DNA of 64,000 bases from Limonium bicolor (Eukaryota; Streptophyta; Magnoliopsida; Caryophyllales; Plumbaginaceae), in assembly GCA_023374045.1 (NCBI GenBank), contig CM041779.1:299966167-300030166 (forward strand), in the 5' to 3' direction. The position numbers were made by a program, and so were the translations under genes. The notes under the pieces were generated by a model. It did no database searches, was not told where the DNA came from, and worked only from the letters and a program-made list of their open reading frames with translations. Positions 1-10,323 of the stretch are shown in pieces. Position 1 is the stretch's first letter; each line of letters starts with the position of its first letter.

Positions 1-6
1 CATTTT

Positions 7-15
7 TTGTTTTTA
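7..15. repeat. Left 9-bp target-site duplication of the MULE
   Basis: TTGTTTTTA here matches 2638-2646 exactly and abuts the inverted repeat. The word is low complexity, but length and position fit Mutator-type insertion. Confidence 0.8.
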
Positions 16-49
16 GAGTAAATTTCTAGGAACCCCCTTGAGGTTTTGG

Positions 50-1150
50 TATAATTGCAAACGATAAATTTGACCTATTAAATACCAAGAAATAATCTTA
101 GAGAATAATAAATCAGAAAACCGTCAGGTTGCAAAACCCTGGTTATTGTAGTAGAGTTTATGGGAACCAGGTATCGAACCGTGGGACTATGTGATAATTA
201 TCTAGACTTAGCAAAGGTTATAAATTGAGGGGGAATTTTGTTTTGTTCTAAACTGTGAATTATAATAAAGACAACAAGAATTTAAATAACAGCTAATAAT
301 TAAAACAACAGAATAATAAAAGTGGTTGTGAATATGGAAGAACGGACTCTGGGTTCAGGTTTTACTCGTTTGATTAATTATGCTATTCTACCGGTTTAAT
401 TAAGAATAATTTGGCAAAATTCCTTTTATAGTCTTTAGATTTAAATCCTAAATTCTAATGACCTCGTTTACCAGAACATGCAAGGTTTGATCTAAACTCA
501 GGCAAAACACATGTAACGGCTAGTTAAAAGGAATATAATTTTGCATCTGAAATACTAAATTTATTCAATCAGAATAAATTCTTCCACAGACATAACAATT
601 AATATGACCTATCTATTTATCACGGATCTGATCAAAATAGATTTCGTAAAGCAATTTAATAAACTCATGTAATTTATTAAAAAGCGAGATAATAACATTA
701 ATCGTATCAAATTATAATTAACTTAAACCGGTAAAATAAAGTGCACAATTAAAACAAACTAATAATAACCATCTCCCAGAGTATAAATAATCTAACCGGA
801 CATGTTAAATAAATGAGCAGAGGTAAGAGTAAAAGAAATCATCTGTTCGCTGACTCCTGCTCCGTTATTCTGACAGACCGGAATAGAATTGAGGTAGATG
901 ATAGTATACGGAGAATGGTCGAGCGTGGGTTTTGTGGTGGTGGTCGAATGATTTGTGAATTGTGAATGGATGTGTACGTAAGTGAATTGTTTGTGAAATG
1001 GGAAAGGTGAAGGTGGGGGCGATGGAGTAGTATGGTGTCGGGTGATTTTGTGAATGAGTTTGTGAATGGAGTGGAGCGATTTTTGATGAAGTGAATGGAT
1101 GACTGGATGATGGACGATTAATGGACAATTTGAGCAGAGTGATTTGCAAC
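50..1150. repeat. Dispersed repeat, copy 1 (inside the MULE)
   Basis: Collinear blocks are shared with 2855-3680: ATTGCAAACG, CAGGTTGCAAAA, GCAAAGGTTATAAATTGAGG, a CTGGGTTCAGGT block, and GAGTTGCA near the end. The copies are strongly diverged. I cannot assign the family; nothing in it looks coding. Confidence 0.6.
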
Positions 1151-1437
1151 TCTATTTATAGATACGTGGAACGGGATGCAGACAAGGAAGAGAAGTGACA
1201 GGGATAGTGAGCTAGCTAGTAGAGGCGGTGGAGTTGGTGCAGATCGGTGAAGATTTGAGTCAGAGATTTCATCGGGGGCAGAGCAATTGATTGCAGACAG
1301 ATTTAATTGATTGAGCCGGCATCACGCGTGCAGAAATTAAGGTGGGCGTAGCAATTAATGAAGTAGCAGTTCGAATGCGGCGCCCATCGGAGAAGAAAAC
1401 TGTTCGAAATTCTGTTCTGGCGTGCGCATGTATGCAT

Positions 1438-1770
1438 GTCCGCCAGGCGGTCCTGCCTCTCTTGTCCGCTCGAAATCAGGCGGTTGTTTCTATTGCTTCC
1501 GCCTCCTTAACATGCGGTAGCTTCACTCTTGTCCGCCACTTATGAGGCGGACGCCTCTGTCTTGACCGCCTCGCGGTCTTATGTGTGTTGTCCGCCTCTT
1601 TGTAGGCGGTACTCTCTGTTGTGTCCGCCTCTTTGTAGGCGGTACTCTCTGTTGTGTCCGCCTCGCGGTCGCATGTGTGGTGACCGCCCAAAATGAGGCG
1701 GTAGCCTCTCCCTGTTCCGCCTGTTTATAGGTGGTAGTGAGTATGAGGCTTGTCCGCCAGTTCTGCGGAT
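1438..1770. repeat. CCGCC...GGCGG minisatellite of short hairpins
   Basis: A run of degenerate units each contains TCCGCC, a short spacer and GGCGG, so each can fold. Three consecutive units start at 1591, 1624 and 1657, giving an exact 33-bp period; neighbouring units are less regular (about 26-41 bp). The array is much more GC-rich than its surroundings. Open frames crossing it are by-products of the repeat and are not called as genes. Confidence 0.8.
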
Positions 1771-2037
1771 GTACATATATATATATAACTCCAATCTTGA
1801 ATCGGCTCCAGATTCTTCGTTATAAGCCCGTTTGACCCGCCGTTTGTTGCGTTGGAAAGCTCGTGAGGTGAACTATGCATTTCTGTCATCATTTCCTGAT
1901 TTTATCATATAAATTGGAATTAGTTCCTACCCAAAGTAAGAGTTACAAAAAGCATAGGATAAGTGTGAGAAGGTGCGTAAAAAGTTACATAATATAATGA
2001 CCAAGCACCTATAAAACTATATAAATTTCACACTTAT

Positions 2038-2606
2038 CAATAATACCGGTACCCACCTTGTGTTTATCATAACTGCTGGTAATCACTTGGATACTAAAGT
2101 ATCTTTGACTATTTGCCCCCGAAGTATAACTGCATTAATAAATCGTTAACCATTGCTGACCTGTCAGCCTATTCACTACAGAATATCAGGATGGACAAAA
2201 AACATTGCTTATTTTGCATCATCTAACCACTATTACTTTCCTAAAAACGTCAACCCTAACTCATCCAATATGTTCATGCTCCAAAATTTCCACACGTTTT
2301 TAGGAGGTTATTTATCTGCTATGCAGCAACTTAGGAATGATTTGTTCTTAGTTGTAGACCATTCATGGGTTAGAGTTGACGTTTTTTTTGAAAATAGTAG
2401 TGGGATAAGAGAGACCTAGATGATGCTGATTAAGCAGTGCTTTTTTCCAGCATGCTATCATTTAGTGAATAAGATGACAGGTCAGCAAGGAATTAATGAG
2501 TTACTAACAAAGCTATAGTTTGGGGTCTCATAGTCTGAGACACCATAACCTCAAGGTGGTTACCAATAATTATAATAAACACAAGGTGGTTACCAGTATT
2601 ATCCTA
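2038..2606. repeat. Foldback (long imperfect inverted repeat) inside the MULE
   Basis: Starting at 2038 (AATACCGGTACCCACCTTGT), the sequence matches the reverse complement of the stretch ending at 2606 (AATACTGGTAACCACCTTGT). The match continues, with mismatches and indels, through shared words such as GCTGACCTGTCA and AACGTCAA to near 2280 and 2360. Arms are about 240 bp around a loop of less than 100 bp. This looks like a MITE or foldback end. A transcript would form a long hairpin. Confidence 0.75.
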
Positions 2607-2637
2607 AAACGTCAAGGGGGTTCCTAGTAATTTATTC

Positions 2638-2646
2638 TTGTTTTTA
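2638..2646. repeat. Right 9-bp target-site duplication of the MULE
   Basis: TTGTTTTTA, identical to 7-15, directly follows the right terminal inverted repeat. Confidence 0.8.
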
Positions 2647-2854
2647 ATTTATTTTAGATCACAATGAAAATGATTAGTGTGCTAAGTCTATATGGTTTGG
2701 TAGTATTTTTTTTGAAAGAAACCCGAATTCCATTAACCCAACAACTTAATTACATCAGGAACATTTAAGACCCATTCGTAATCACTATCACATCCTCTAG
2801 CCTAGTTTGGCAGTACGTGAGTTCTAGTGTTATCCTCCCTAGATACATGCCGAC

Positions 2855-3680
2855 AATTGCAAACGTTCTTTTTGATATATTAAAAACTATAAAATTAATC
2901 CTAGAAATTAATCAATAAAATAAACCAACAGGTTGCAAAATAATTCCCGGTCGTAGCAGTAAAGTAATATGAGCAATCGGGGTATCAAACCAGGGGACTA
3001 AGCGAACAAGTGTAATCCTAGCAAAGGCTATAAATTGAGGGAAAGTTGTAGAATAATAAAAATAGAAAACAAGAAAAAGTAACTGATAATAATATAACGA
3101 AAGCGTAACTCCGGGTTCAGGTGGTCTTTACTAGTTAAGTCATGCAGTTCTATCACCAGTTGATTAGCGAATAGGGTTCAGAAAATTCTAACAAGTTTCT
3201 AAATGACTAAATCCTAGCCAAATAAAACTCCCTACATAGAACGCGATAACTCAAATCATAAATATATCACAACAAGTGCAAAAGGATTAAGCGTAAGAAT
3301 TTAAATCGCTTCTAAAGGCTAAACTCATCAATCAGAAAAAGTTTTTCCCGGACTAACAGATTATAATGACCTAGCTATCAATCACCGATCAGATCTTGAC
3401 AACTTTTGCAAAGCTAAAAATAAAGTAGCAAATTTTATTAACCCTTGATAGATCCCAAATCAACTGATAGTAATTCTACAAAACCCTAACTATTTACAAC
3501 CACCATTCCCCAGAGTGTATTCCCTTAGCCGAGCATAGCAACAGAAAAAACAACAAGAGAAGAAGCTGAAGAAATAATCTCTAAGTTAATCTGAAGATCT
3601 GCAAGGAGTTAGGTTGAACGGACTGCAGAAATCAGAGCAAAAATTCTCTCCCTAATAGAGTTGCACGGTGCCGTCTCTGT
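2855..3680. repeat. Dispersed repeat, copy 2 (outside the MULE)
   Basis: Diverged direct-orientation relative of 50-1150, with GCAAAGGCTATAAATTGAGG near 3020 and CCGGGTTCAGGT near 3112. The stretch 2647-2854 between the MULE and this copy shows nothing recognisable. Confidence 0.6.
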
Positions 3681-3779
3681 CTTCTAAAATGTCTCGCGTA
3701 TGCCTCCTCTCCAAATTCTGAATACCCTCTTCTGTCTCGCGCACACTCCTTTAAAATATAATTTTTGGACATAAAATAC

Positions 3780-4125
3780 ACTTGTCCGGCTAACCTGTTC
3801 GGGTCACTTAGCCAGACAAGAGATAGAGTTGTCTGGAGAGATATCTGTCGTTATGAGATGTCCGGATCTACGTCCAGGTTAGTTTGCCGGACGGCCTGGC
3901 TGGACAAAAATATATATTGAAATCTTGGCGATGCACTAGTGGTCATAAATATTCCTGTCCTTTTGAGCACGTCCGGGCCACAGGGCCAGACATGTCATCC
4001 AGACACGTGAAAGCTTCGAAGAGTGAGGGTTTAGTCATGTCCGGGTCTGCGTCCGGATCCGTTTGCCGGACAGGAACAAAGCGTCTAGACCATAGGGTAG
4101 GACGTAGGTCCGGACGTGGCCAAGT
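3780..4125. repeat. GTCCGG/CCGGAC inverted-word cluster
   Basis: Words of the type GTCCGG and their complements CCGGAC recur at about 3783, 3861, 3893, 3971, 4039, 4064 and 4111, several pairs being able to fold. Some forward words are spaced 68-78 bp apart. The cluster follows repeat copy 2, just as the CCGCC array follows copy 1 at the same relative place, so an array in this position may be a family trait with a changed word. Confidence 0.6.
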
Positions 4126-5844
4126 TTTTCCCTTTTGTACCCAATTTCTCCCAGATCGCGTCCTAAGTTATAAAAACACCAAAACAAGCCAGTGTGAGGT
4201 ACTTTCACTTTAACACAGATATAAACATCATAAAATCATAAACTTAGGAAAAAGATAAGAAAGATTAGGGGTTTAAGCACTAAAAATATATCAATAATCG
4301 GTGCATCAAATTCTCCCACACTTATCTTTTTGCTTGTCCCCAAGAAAATCTTTCAAAAAAAAGCTCAAGCAAGCCAATAGATAACAACCAAAGTGAGAGA
4401 ACACAGAAGAATATTTTGCAAGTCGTTCGATCCAGGGGACTAGATTTTCCAACTCTAAGCAAAAATAATTTTTAGAACAAACCAAGAAGTACAAGAAGTC
4501 ATACAAGCTTTGAGAGAGAAGAAGAACCATAAGAACTGAGCCTTTAACCATGAGGCAAACAACAATTTTCCTTCACATTCTTTTTCAAACGACAAGGGGC
4601 ACGAAGTAAGATCGTATTCCATTTTACCTTTCAATGCGACACACTCATGATCTCAAAGATAGAAGTTATTAAAAACATCCAGCTCAAAAGATCCATAGAT
4701 ACTTCAATGGAAGTTCATTTGTTTCTTTCACCTCAGAATTTTCTCTCCACCCATGTAGCGGCTTTGGGTGAACTATCCCAGATTTTGAGAACCTTAGGTA
4801 GCTAGGTGATAAGGCATCCCAAAGCACTTAATAACCAAGTGAAAGAGGCCTCTTTTAGGATCAGAAAAATGCCTTAAAGGATCAGCAGAGTACCTTGCCT
4901 TTGTTCCTTTCCATCTTTCATTCCATTCATTCCAAGCGTCAAAGTTACAAACAAGGTTCAGATGGCAAAAATTCAATCATATTAGCATTAGTAGACAATG
5001 ACTTCTATTTTAACAATAAAACTAAAATAATTCAAAAAAAAAATCACACTTGTAGACACAAAAAAAATTCTCACCCCATAAAGTGAGATTCAGATAAATA
5101 AATAAAATAAGAGGGTCATCGCCTTTCTTTTCAAAACTTATTGATGTGCATATCAAAATGAAACTGTCATTTTATGACAAAATTTTCAAATCAATTTTCA
5201 AAGCATCCGTTTTCAAACCTGTCCCTTTGCATTATTTACTTATTTTACCATTTTATTATTGATCTACTTCATGTTAGTCTGTTATGTTTTATTCGATCAT
5301 TAATTTGCCTATTCATTTTTACTTTGGTTCATGTTACTTGTTTATTTTCTCTCATTTCATTAAATTGAGACTTTACTCGTATTTTCTTTATCAGTAATTG
5401 CTTTTATTTTACCTTGATCATTATTACTTTTAGAATCATTTTCATCATTTTATATACATATTTTGTTATGTCGCCATTTCGATTTAACTCACTCTCATCT
5501 CATTTTATTTGGTTACTTCTTTTTTCTAGCTTATTTACTGCTATTCGTACATGGCTAATTTAATTTTCATTGTTGTGGCATTCACTTGTATTTTACTTCC
5601 ATTGTACTCTTACTATTTTATCATTTCTTGTACTCATTATTTTGTTATTTCGTGTTTCATTTTTTATTATATTTTGTATTTCATTATTTACATTCTATTA
5701 TTTCATGACCTTTGAGAAGAAAACCACTTATCAGATGGAACCCCTTTTGTCTTTTGTAAATTCCCATTTAGAACGCTAGCATTTTTTGACATGTCATCCA
5801 GTTTGAATTAGCACTTTAGTATTATTTCTTGTACTGTATTCTAC
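4126..5844. other. AT-rich stretch without recognised genes
   Basis: No coding region or known element recognised. Around 4310-4345 there is CTCCCACACTTATC followed by GCTTGTCCCC, a type of sequence often seen in plant repeats, but I cannot classify it. From about 5090 to 5800 the sequence is very T-rich and low in complexity. Confidence 0.5.
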
Positions 5845-5940
5845 GTTTTGAGATAGCTAAGATGTCTAGTGCATACATGGAAGGAAGAGGTCACTGGTTC
5901 GAATCGTTAGGGAATGGACACACTTTCAATTTTTTTTGTT
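5845..5940 (+). mobile_element. tRNA-derived SINE (Pol III promoter part)
   Basis: TAGCTAAGATG at 5854-5864 fits the A-box consensus TRGYNNANNNG, and GGTTCGAATCG at 5896-5906 fits the B box. The 31-bp spacing is normal for a tRNA-type internal promoter. No tRNA cloverleaf is evident, so a SINE head is more likely than a tRNA gene. A T-run follows at about 5930. The 3' end and target duplication were not identified. Confidence 0.5.
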
Positions 5941-5959
5941 GTCCCCTTCTCAGCAGGTC

Positions 5960-5969
5960 AAACCCTAAA
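5960..5969 (+). promoter_or_regulatory. Telo-box-like motif
   Basis: AAACCCTAAA matches the plant telo-box element found in promoters of translation and growth genes. A TATA-like TTATAAAT lies just downstream, but no convincing gene follows. It may be chance or part of the SINE tail. Confidence 0.25.
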
Positions 5970-6119
5970 CCCTTTACTTATAAATGCACAACTCACAAAT
6001 CCTGAAAATAGAGGGTAGCCAACAACATCAATCCCCACTCCCCAGACATTAATCCTCTAAACATGGCTCTGTTTCTTCTCAATACACACAATAGCCGCCT
6101 CACACTTCTGAATTTTTTT

Positions 6120-6620
6120 TCTCGACTGTAGAACAAGAACATACGGCTTAACCTTCTTCATTCCCATCACCACCAGTATTTTTTCAATCAACAGGCGACA
6201 AGAAACATACCTACTACCTTCTTCATTCTCGTTTCACTCACGGTATTGTGCTATCCGTAAACTGACGAATGAGCAACACACACGCCCTTTATTTTCTTCC
6301 ATTTCTTAACTAACGATTTTCACAAACAAACTGACAAACAAGGAACATACACCTTTGCCGTCTCTTCATTTCCCATCCTCACTGTAATTTTGCTCAACCA
6401 ACTGGCGACCAAGGAGCATACTAGCTCCACCTCTCTTCGTTTCTCATCCTCAACGGTCATTTTACAACCTAACCAGAGAACAAGGTATAACATGCTCCCA
6501 CCTCTATCGTCCTTCTCACCGATGGTAATTTTGCATCCCACCTGGAGAACGAGGAACAGAACGCTCCACCTCTCTTCTCTTCATTACGCACGATTTTTTT
6601 TTTCTACGCCAGAGAAGTAA
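6120..6620. repeat. Minisatellite, about 70-bp period, seven degenerate units
   Basis: A unit beginning roughly ACAAGGAACATAC, followed by a CT-rich block (CACCTCTCTTCGTTTC) and CGGTAATTTTGCATC, recurs near 6126, 6193, 6266, 6340, 6410, 6480 and 6550. The later units keep a 70-bp period and are best preserved. Small frames on both strands here are products of the repeat. Confidence 0.7.
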
Positions 6621-8494
6621 GTCAATAACGGCAAAGGAAGCTGAACTCTATCGATAACTGGTTTGAAGGAGGAGCCGATCCTCCATTTCGATTTCTTCTC
6701 CCTTTGTGTTGTATATTTTGTTGAGACTCCAACACCCGGGCTTCGAACTTTCATTTCGATTGTCCCTGGCTTGAGGAGGAAGTAGAATAGCACTTGTGTT
6801 TTGTGCTCACGGTTTCTCTTTTTTTTTTTTTCTGCATTCGTTGGACCCAAAAAAAGAAGATATGGCTTTGGTAATCACCCAGAATATAGGCCATCATCTC
6901 TTCCCTAGATCTGTTTCTTTTTTTTTTCTTTTCTTGTCTTCGTTTTATTTTATTTCTGCACAAGCCTCTGGATGAATACCCTGCCTGGTATGAACTTCAA
7001 AGTTCACAAACATAGCAGAGAAGCGGAGCGTCAGCTTAGCTCTAGAATCTCTACCACTCTTTTGAGGTATCGTATCGTCTCTTTGCTCCTATCGGTACTG
7101 TTAATCTCACTGTTTTTCTAATAAACGATGGTGAACCGAAACACCTCACGTTTTTTTGGGTGTACTTATTTCTCTGATGTTTCATGTTGAGCTATGGCCT
7201 AGAGTGTGCTCGAGACGTCGACTGCGGGACTTATTTACAACCCAGTCACTTCCTGATTACAGTGGCATATTTGATTTAATTTTAGTTTCTGTATATATAT
7301 ATCTGTTCACTCTTTTTTTTTTTGATACAAATATCTGTTCACTCTTTTTGAAGTCACCAATCTCTGATGAAACCAAGCCAGAAACGGATTAAAGCGGCCA
7401 TTCTAGAAAGTGATAGTTCCCACCTATTTACTTCAAATAAGAGGTCTCGTTTGTGTTCTGTATGCTCCATTAGCCCGGAATCATGTAGACGCATCTGCAT
7501 CAATTTTGCAAGATCATGTGTATGTTGTTTGGACATTGAAGCAAGAGATGTGGATCAAAATCATGATGCCAAGCCAGTTTTACCTTGTCAAGAGTATCTC
7601 AGTTTATATTTTGTCGTTCAATTCGTCTATACATTTATAGTGTAGTTTGATGTGTTACTCTGCTGTGTTCCATTTGATAAATTGCTTCGCAGTAGTACTG
7701 TTATCTTCCTCTGGTATTCATCTCCAACCCAAGTTCATTTCTGAACTCTTTCAATCTGTTGGTGAGTGTCATCGCCTGATGTGGATGTTGTGTTTAATAT
7801 GCTGGATGCTGTTCTGGAACGAGAATGCTCACTCAAGTGTACGAACATATGTATATCTTTACCTCTTCATTTCATGGATTTGGTTATTGCATGACTATCT
7901 TTGCTCTATATTTTTTTTGGGGGGAGGGGGATAAGATTCAGGGCATTCAGCAGAGAAAGAGGAAGACTATTGAGACAGAAAATGAAGAGTTTCTTTATTC
8001 ACTGATTACTTCCAATCCACAACTCAAACGACTAAGAAAACTAATGACCTATAAATACCGAAGCGGCTCTCGTGACTTTGCACGAGATCGAAGGCACCGT
8101 GCCTTCGCTCATCTCAGCCGCTGGATTGACATTTTCTCTGATCTGACGGTGTAGACCCACTATGGGAAAATTAGGGGTATGTTTGTAATCTAACAAGTCT
8201 GTCAGGAGCATAGAGGGGTATGTTCGTAAACTTACCTCCTATCACCAAAGCGATGCACGTGCGATTATTTTCCCCTCAATTTTTTTTTTTAAACAACGGT
8301 TTCCTCTCGAATTGGACGGAAGCGACATACTTCGACCTTCCCCCAAATCGACGAGATATGGCGTAAAAGTCTGATCTTGTCCGGTAGCCATTCACCCCCC
8401 AAATACACCTCATTTAATTCATGCTTCTCGACATTAATATTATTTTTCCATGTTTGCCTCTGTTTAGTTCGTCCGCTCTACATTCTGCTGCACG
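6621..8494. other. Unassigned region upstream of the FAR1-related gene
   Basis: Short frames on the plus strand around 7156-7645 and 7825-8154 show no family similarity I recognise, and T-runs interrupt the sequence. A perfect 9-bp inverted repeat (CGAAGGCAC, one-base spacer, GTGCCTTCG) lies at about 8088-8107. GGGGTATGTTTGTAATC near 8175 is echoed by GGGGTATGTTCGTAAAC near 8215, a small direct duplication about 40 bp apart that could belong to the promoter of the next gene. Confidence 0.4.
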
Positions 8495-9338
8495 ATGTCT
8501 ACGGGTTATAGTTCGTCTGATGGCGTAGTGCCAATCGAACCTTCAGACGTTGCAGTATGGCAAGCTTTGAGGTTTGATACTGAGGAGGAAGGGCATAATT
8601 TCTACTCCGATTATGCGCGAAGGGTTGGATTTGAGGTTCGTATAAGACATACAAACCAATTCCGGTCTAGAAATAGGGTTGTCACCGTACGACCGTACAT
8701 TAAACTTGTGTAAACAAGAAGGTTTCAAGAGAAACAGCAGAAAGAACCCTAAATATATTAACCAGACGGGTTGTGATGTTAATGAACCTGAAGGTCAGGC
8801 GAAGAGGCATTATGCAGAGGAAAGGTGTGGATGCATGGCTTCGCTGACGCTGAAATATTCGTTTGATGAAGTGAGTTATTCAATCTCAGAATGGGTGGGT
8901 GAGCACAGTGGGCATGAACTAATTCCCCAAGAACTACGTTATCTACAACGGTCTAACAGATGTGTTAACCTTGAAGTCGGCTTGCAAGCTGAGTTGAATG
9001 CTAGTGTTGGAGTTAACCTTCAGACCTCACACAAAATTCTTGCTGCTAGTGCTGGTGGGTTTCAGAACCTCGGTTGCTCCAGAGATGATCTCAAAAACCA
9101 TCTGCGTGCAAAGAGACAGAAGGATATGAATCCGACGGAAGGTGCGAGTCTGCTAGATTACTTCAGGCGTTTTGCCATACAAAGTCCCGGATTTCACTAT
9201 GACGTACAATATGACTCGCACGGTTTGATTGCAAACATTTTTTGGGCTGATCATAGAATAAGATGGATTATTCGTTGTTCGGTGATTCGGTCACATTCGA
9301 CACAACATTCCGAACCAACAAAGCTTACAGGCCTCTAG

Positions 9339-10323
9339 GTAATTAACTTTGGTTATGCGATGGCGTATGTACTCATGTGAATTGTGAATTGTAATTTGTC
9401 TTGACTACTGATCATGTCCTGATCAGTGTCAAAATGTATAGACATATTAATCATCGGGACACCTGTTGATAGTGTAAGCATTAAGAGATGATCTTTACAA
9501 TGCTGTTATGAAATTATCTAGTTAGACTGGCGGTGAAGGAGAACAACGTGCGGTCAATCATAAGGGAAGAAATATCTACCCAGTAATGAATTTGGTTCTT
9601 GTGGTTATATCAGGTTGTTGAAGTGGTTGAAACTTTGAATGAATGTGAGATATGGTGCAACCTTCTGTAACTTTGGATATTTGTGGGGTTTAATGCCCCT
9701 TTGTAAGCATATATATAATCTGTACAGGCCTACCTGCCACAAAGCATAAAGTTACCTGCACGTTAGTGGTACAGCTACCTGCAATAATAAGGTGGGATAC
9801 CTGCACTTTTTGTGCCGTAGCTACCTCTCTGTTCTGTTTTGTGTTAACTGCAACTATGCTGGAAGCTTCGATCCTGCACATCTAGGGGTTCAGCTACCTG
9901 CGTCACTGAGGTGGGCTACATTCACTTCTGTGCTGTAGCTACCTGCTTTGTTCTGTCAAACAGTTTGACCAAATCCTGTCCATGTGTGACTATAGTTTAA
10001 ACATTGAGGTTCTTTAGTCACGATTATGTTGATATTGTCTGAAATCACCTGCTCGAACAGCTCAATGTGAAGTGTATAGAAAAATTTAAAACAATTGTTG
10101 TCTGTCGGTAAACTACAATTAGATGTTGTTTCTGAATTTTACTGTTTTGATGTTCTGTATTCTGGCGACACACTCTGTACTCAGGCGAGAATGGCTTCCA
10201 TCCCTAAGTATTGCCTTTTCGCAGCTGTGCAGTTGCTTGTTTAAAAATAAACTATCCAGTCGGTAGTTCTTTGCATACTACTAAATTTCTGCACCTGCCT
10301 TGTCACTAATACTTCTTCTTTAG
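9339..10323 (+). other. Intron of the FAR1-related gene
   Basis: The exon ends CCTCTAG before GTAATT, and the next exon follows CTTCTTTAG. Joining them gives RPLGIFAGFNHHRQ in one frame, the conserved transposase segment. The 985-bp interior has stops in all frames and contains a duplicated minisatellite-like block. Confidence 0.8.
9766..9962. repeat. Imperfect ~121-bp direct duplication in the intron
   Basis: The block at about 9766-9841 (CAGCTACCTGC, AAGGTGGG, GTAGCTACCT, GTTCTGT) recurs at about 9887-9962 with the same order of words. CTACCTGC-type words continue to the left to about 9730. Confidence 0.65.

Larger units (their letters stand above)
16..2637. mobile_element. Non-autonomous Mutator-like element (MULE)
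   Basis: The left end reads GAGTAAATTTCTAGGAACCC and the reverse complement of the right end reads GAATAAATTACTAGGAACCC; similarity continues for about 38 bp with roughly five mismatches. The sequence TTGTTTTTA lies directly outside both ends (7-15 and 2638-2646). Long terminal inverted repeats starting with G and a 9-bp target duplication are the signature of Mutator-like elements. No transposase reading frame is visible inside, so the element would need a helper. The interior holds a repeat shared with 2855-3680, a CCGCC/GGCGG array, and a foldback near the right end. Confidence 0.85.

Noticed and set aside
1476..1794. Minus-strand frames with EADTTESTAYK and RGGHNREYRLQ repeats
   Set aside because: Translations of the 33-bp CCGCC minisatellite in two frames.
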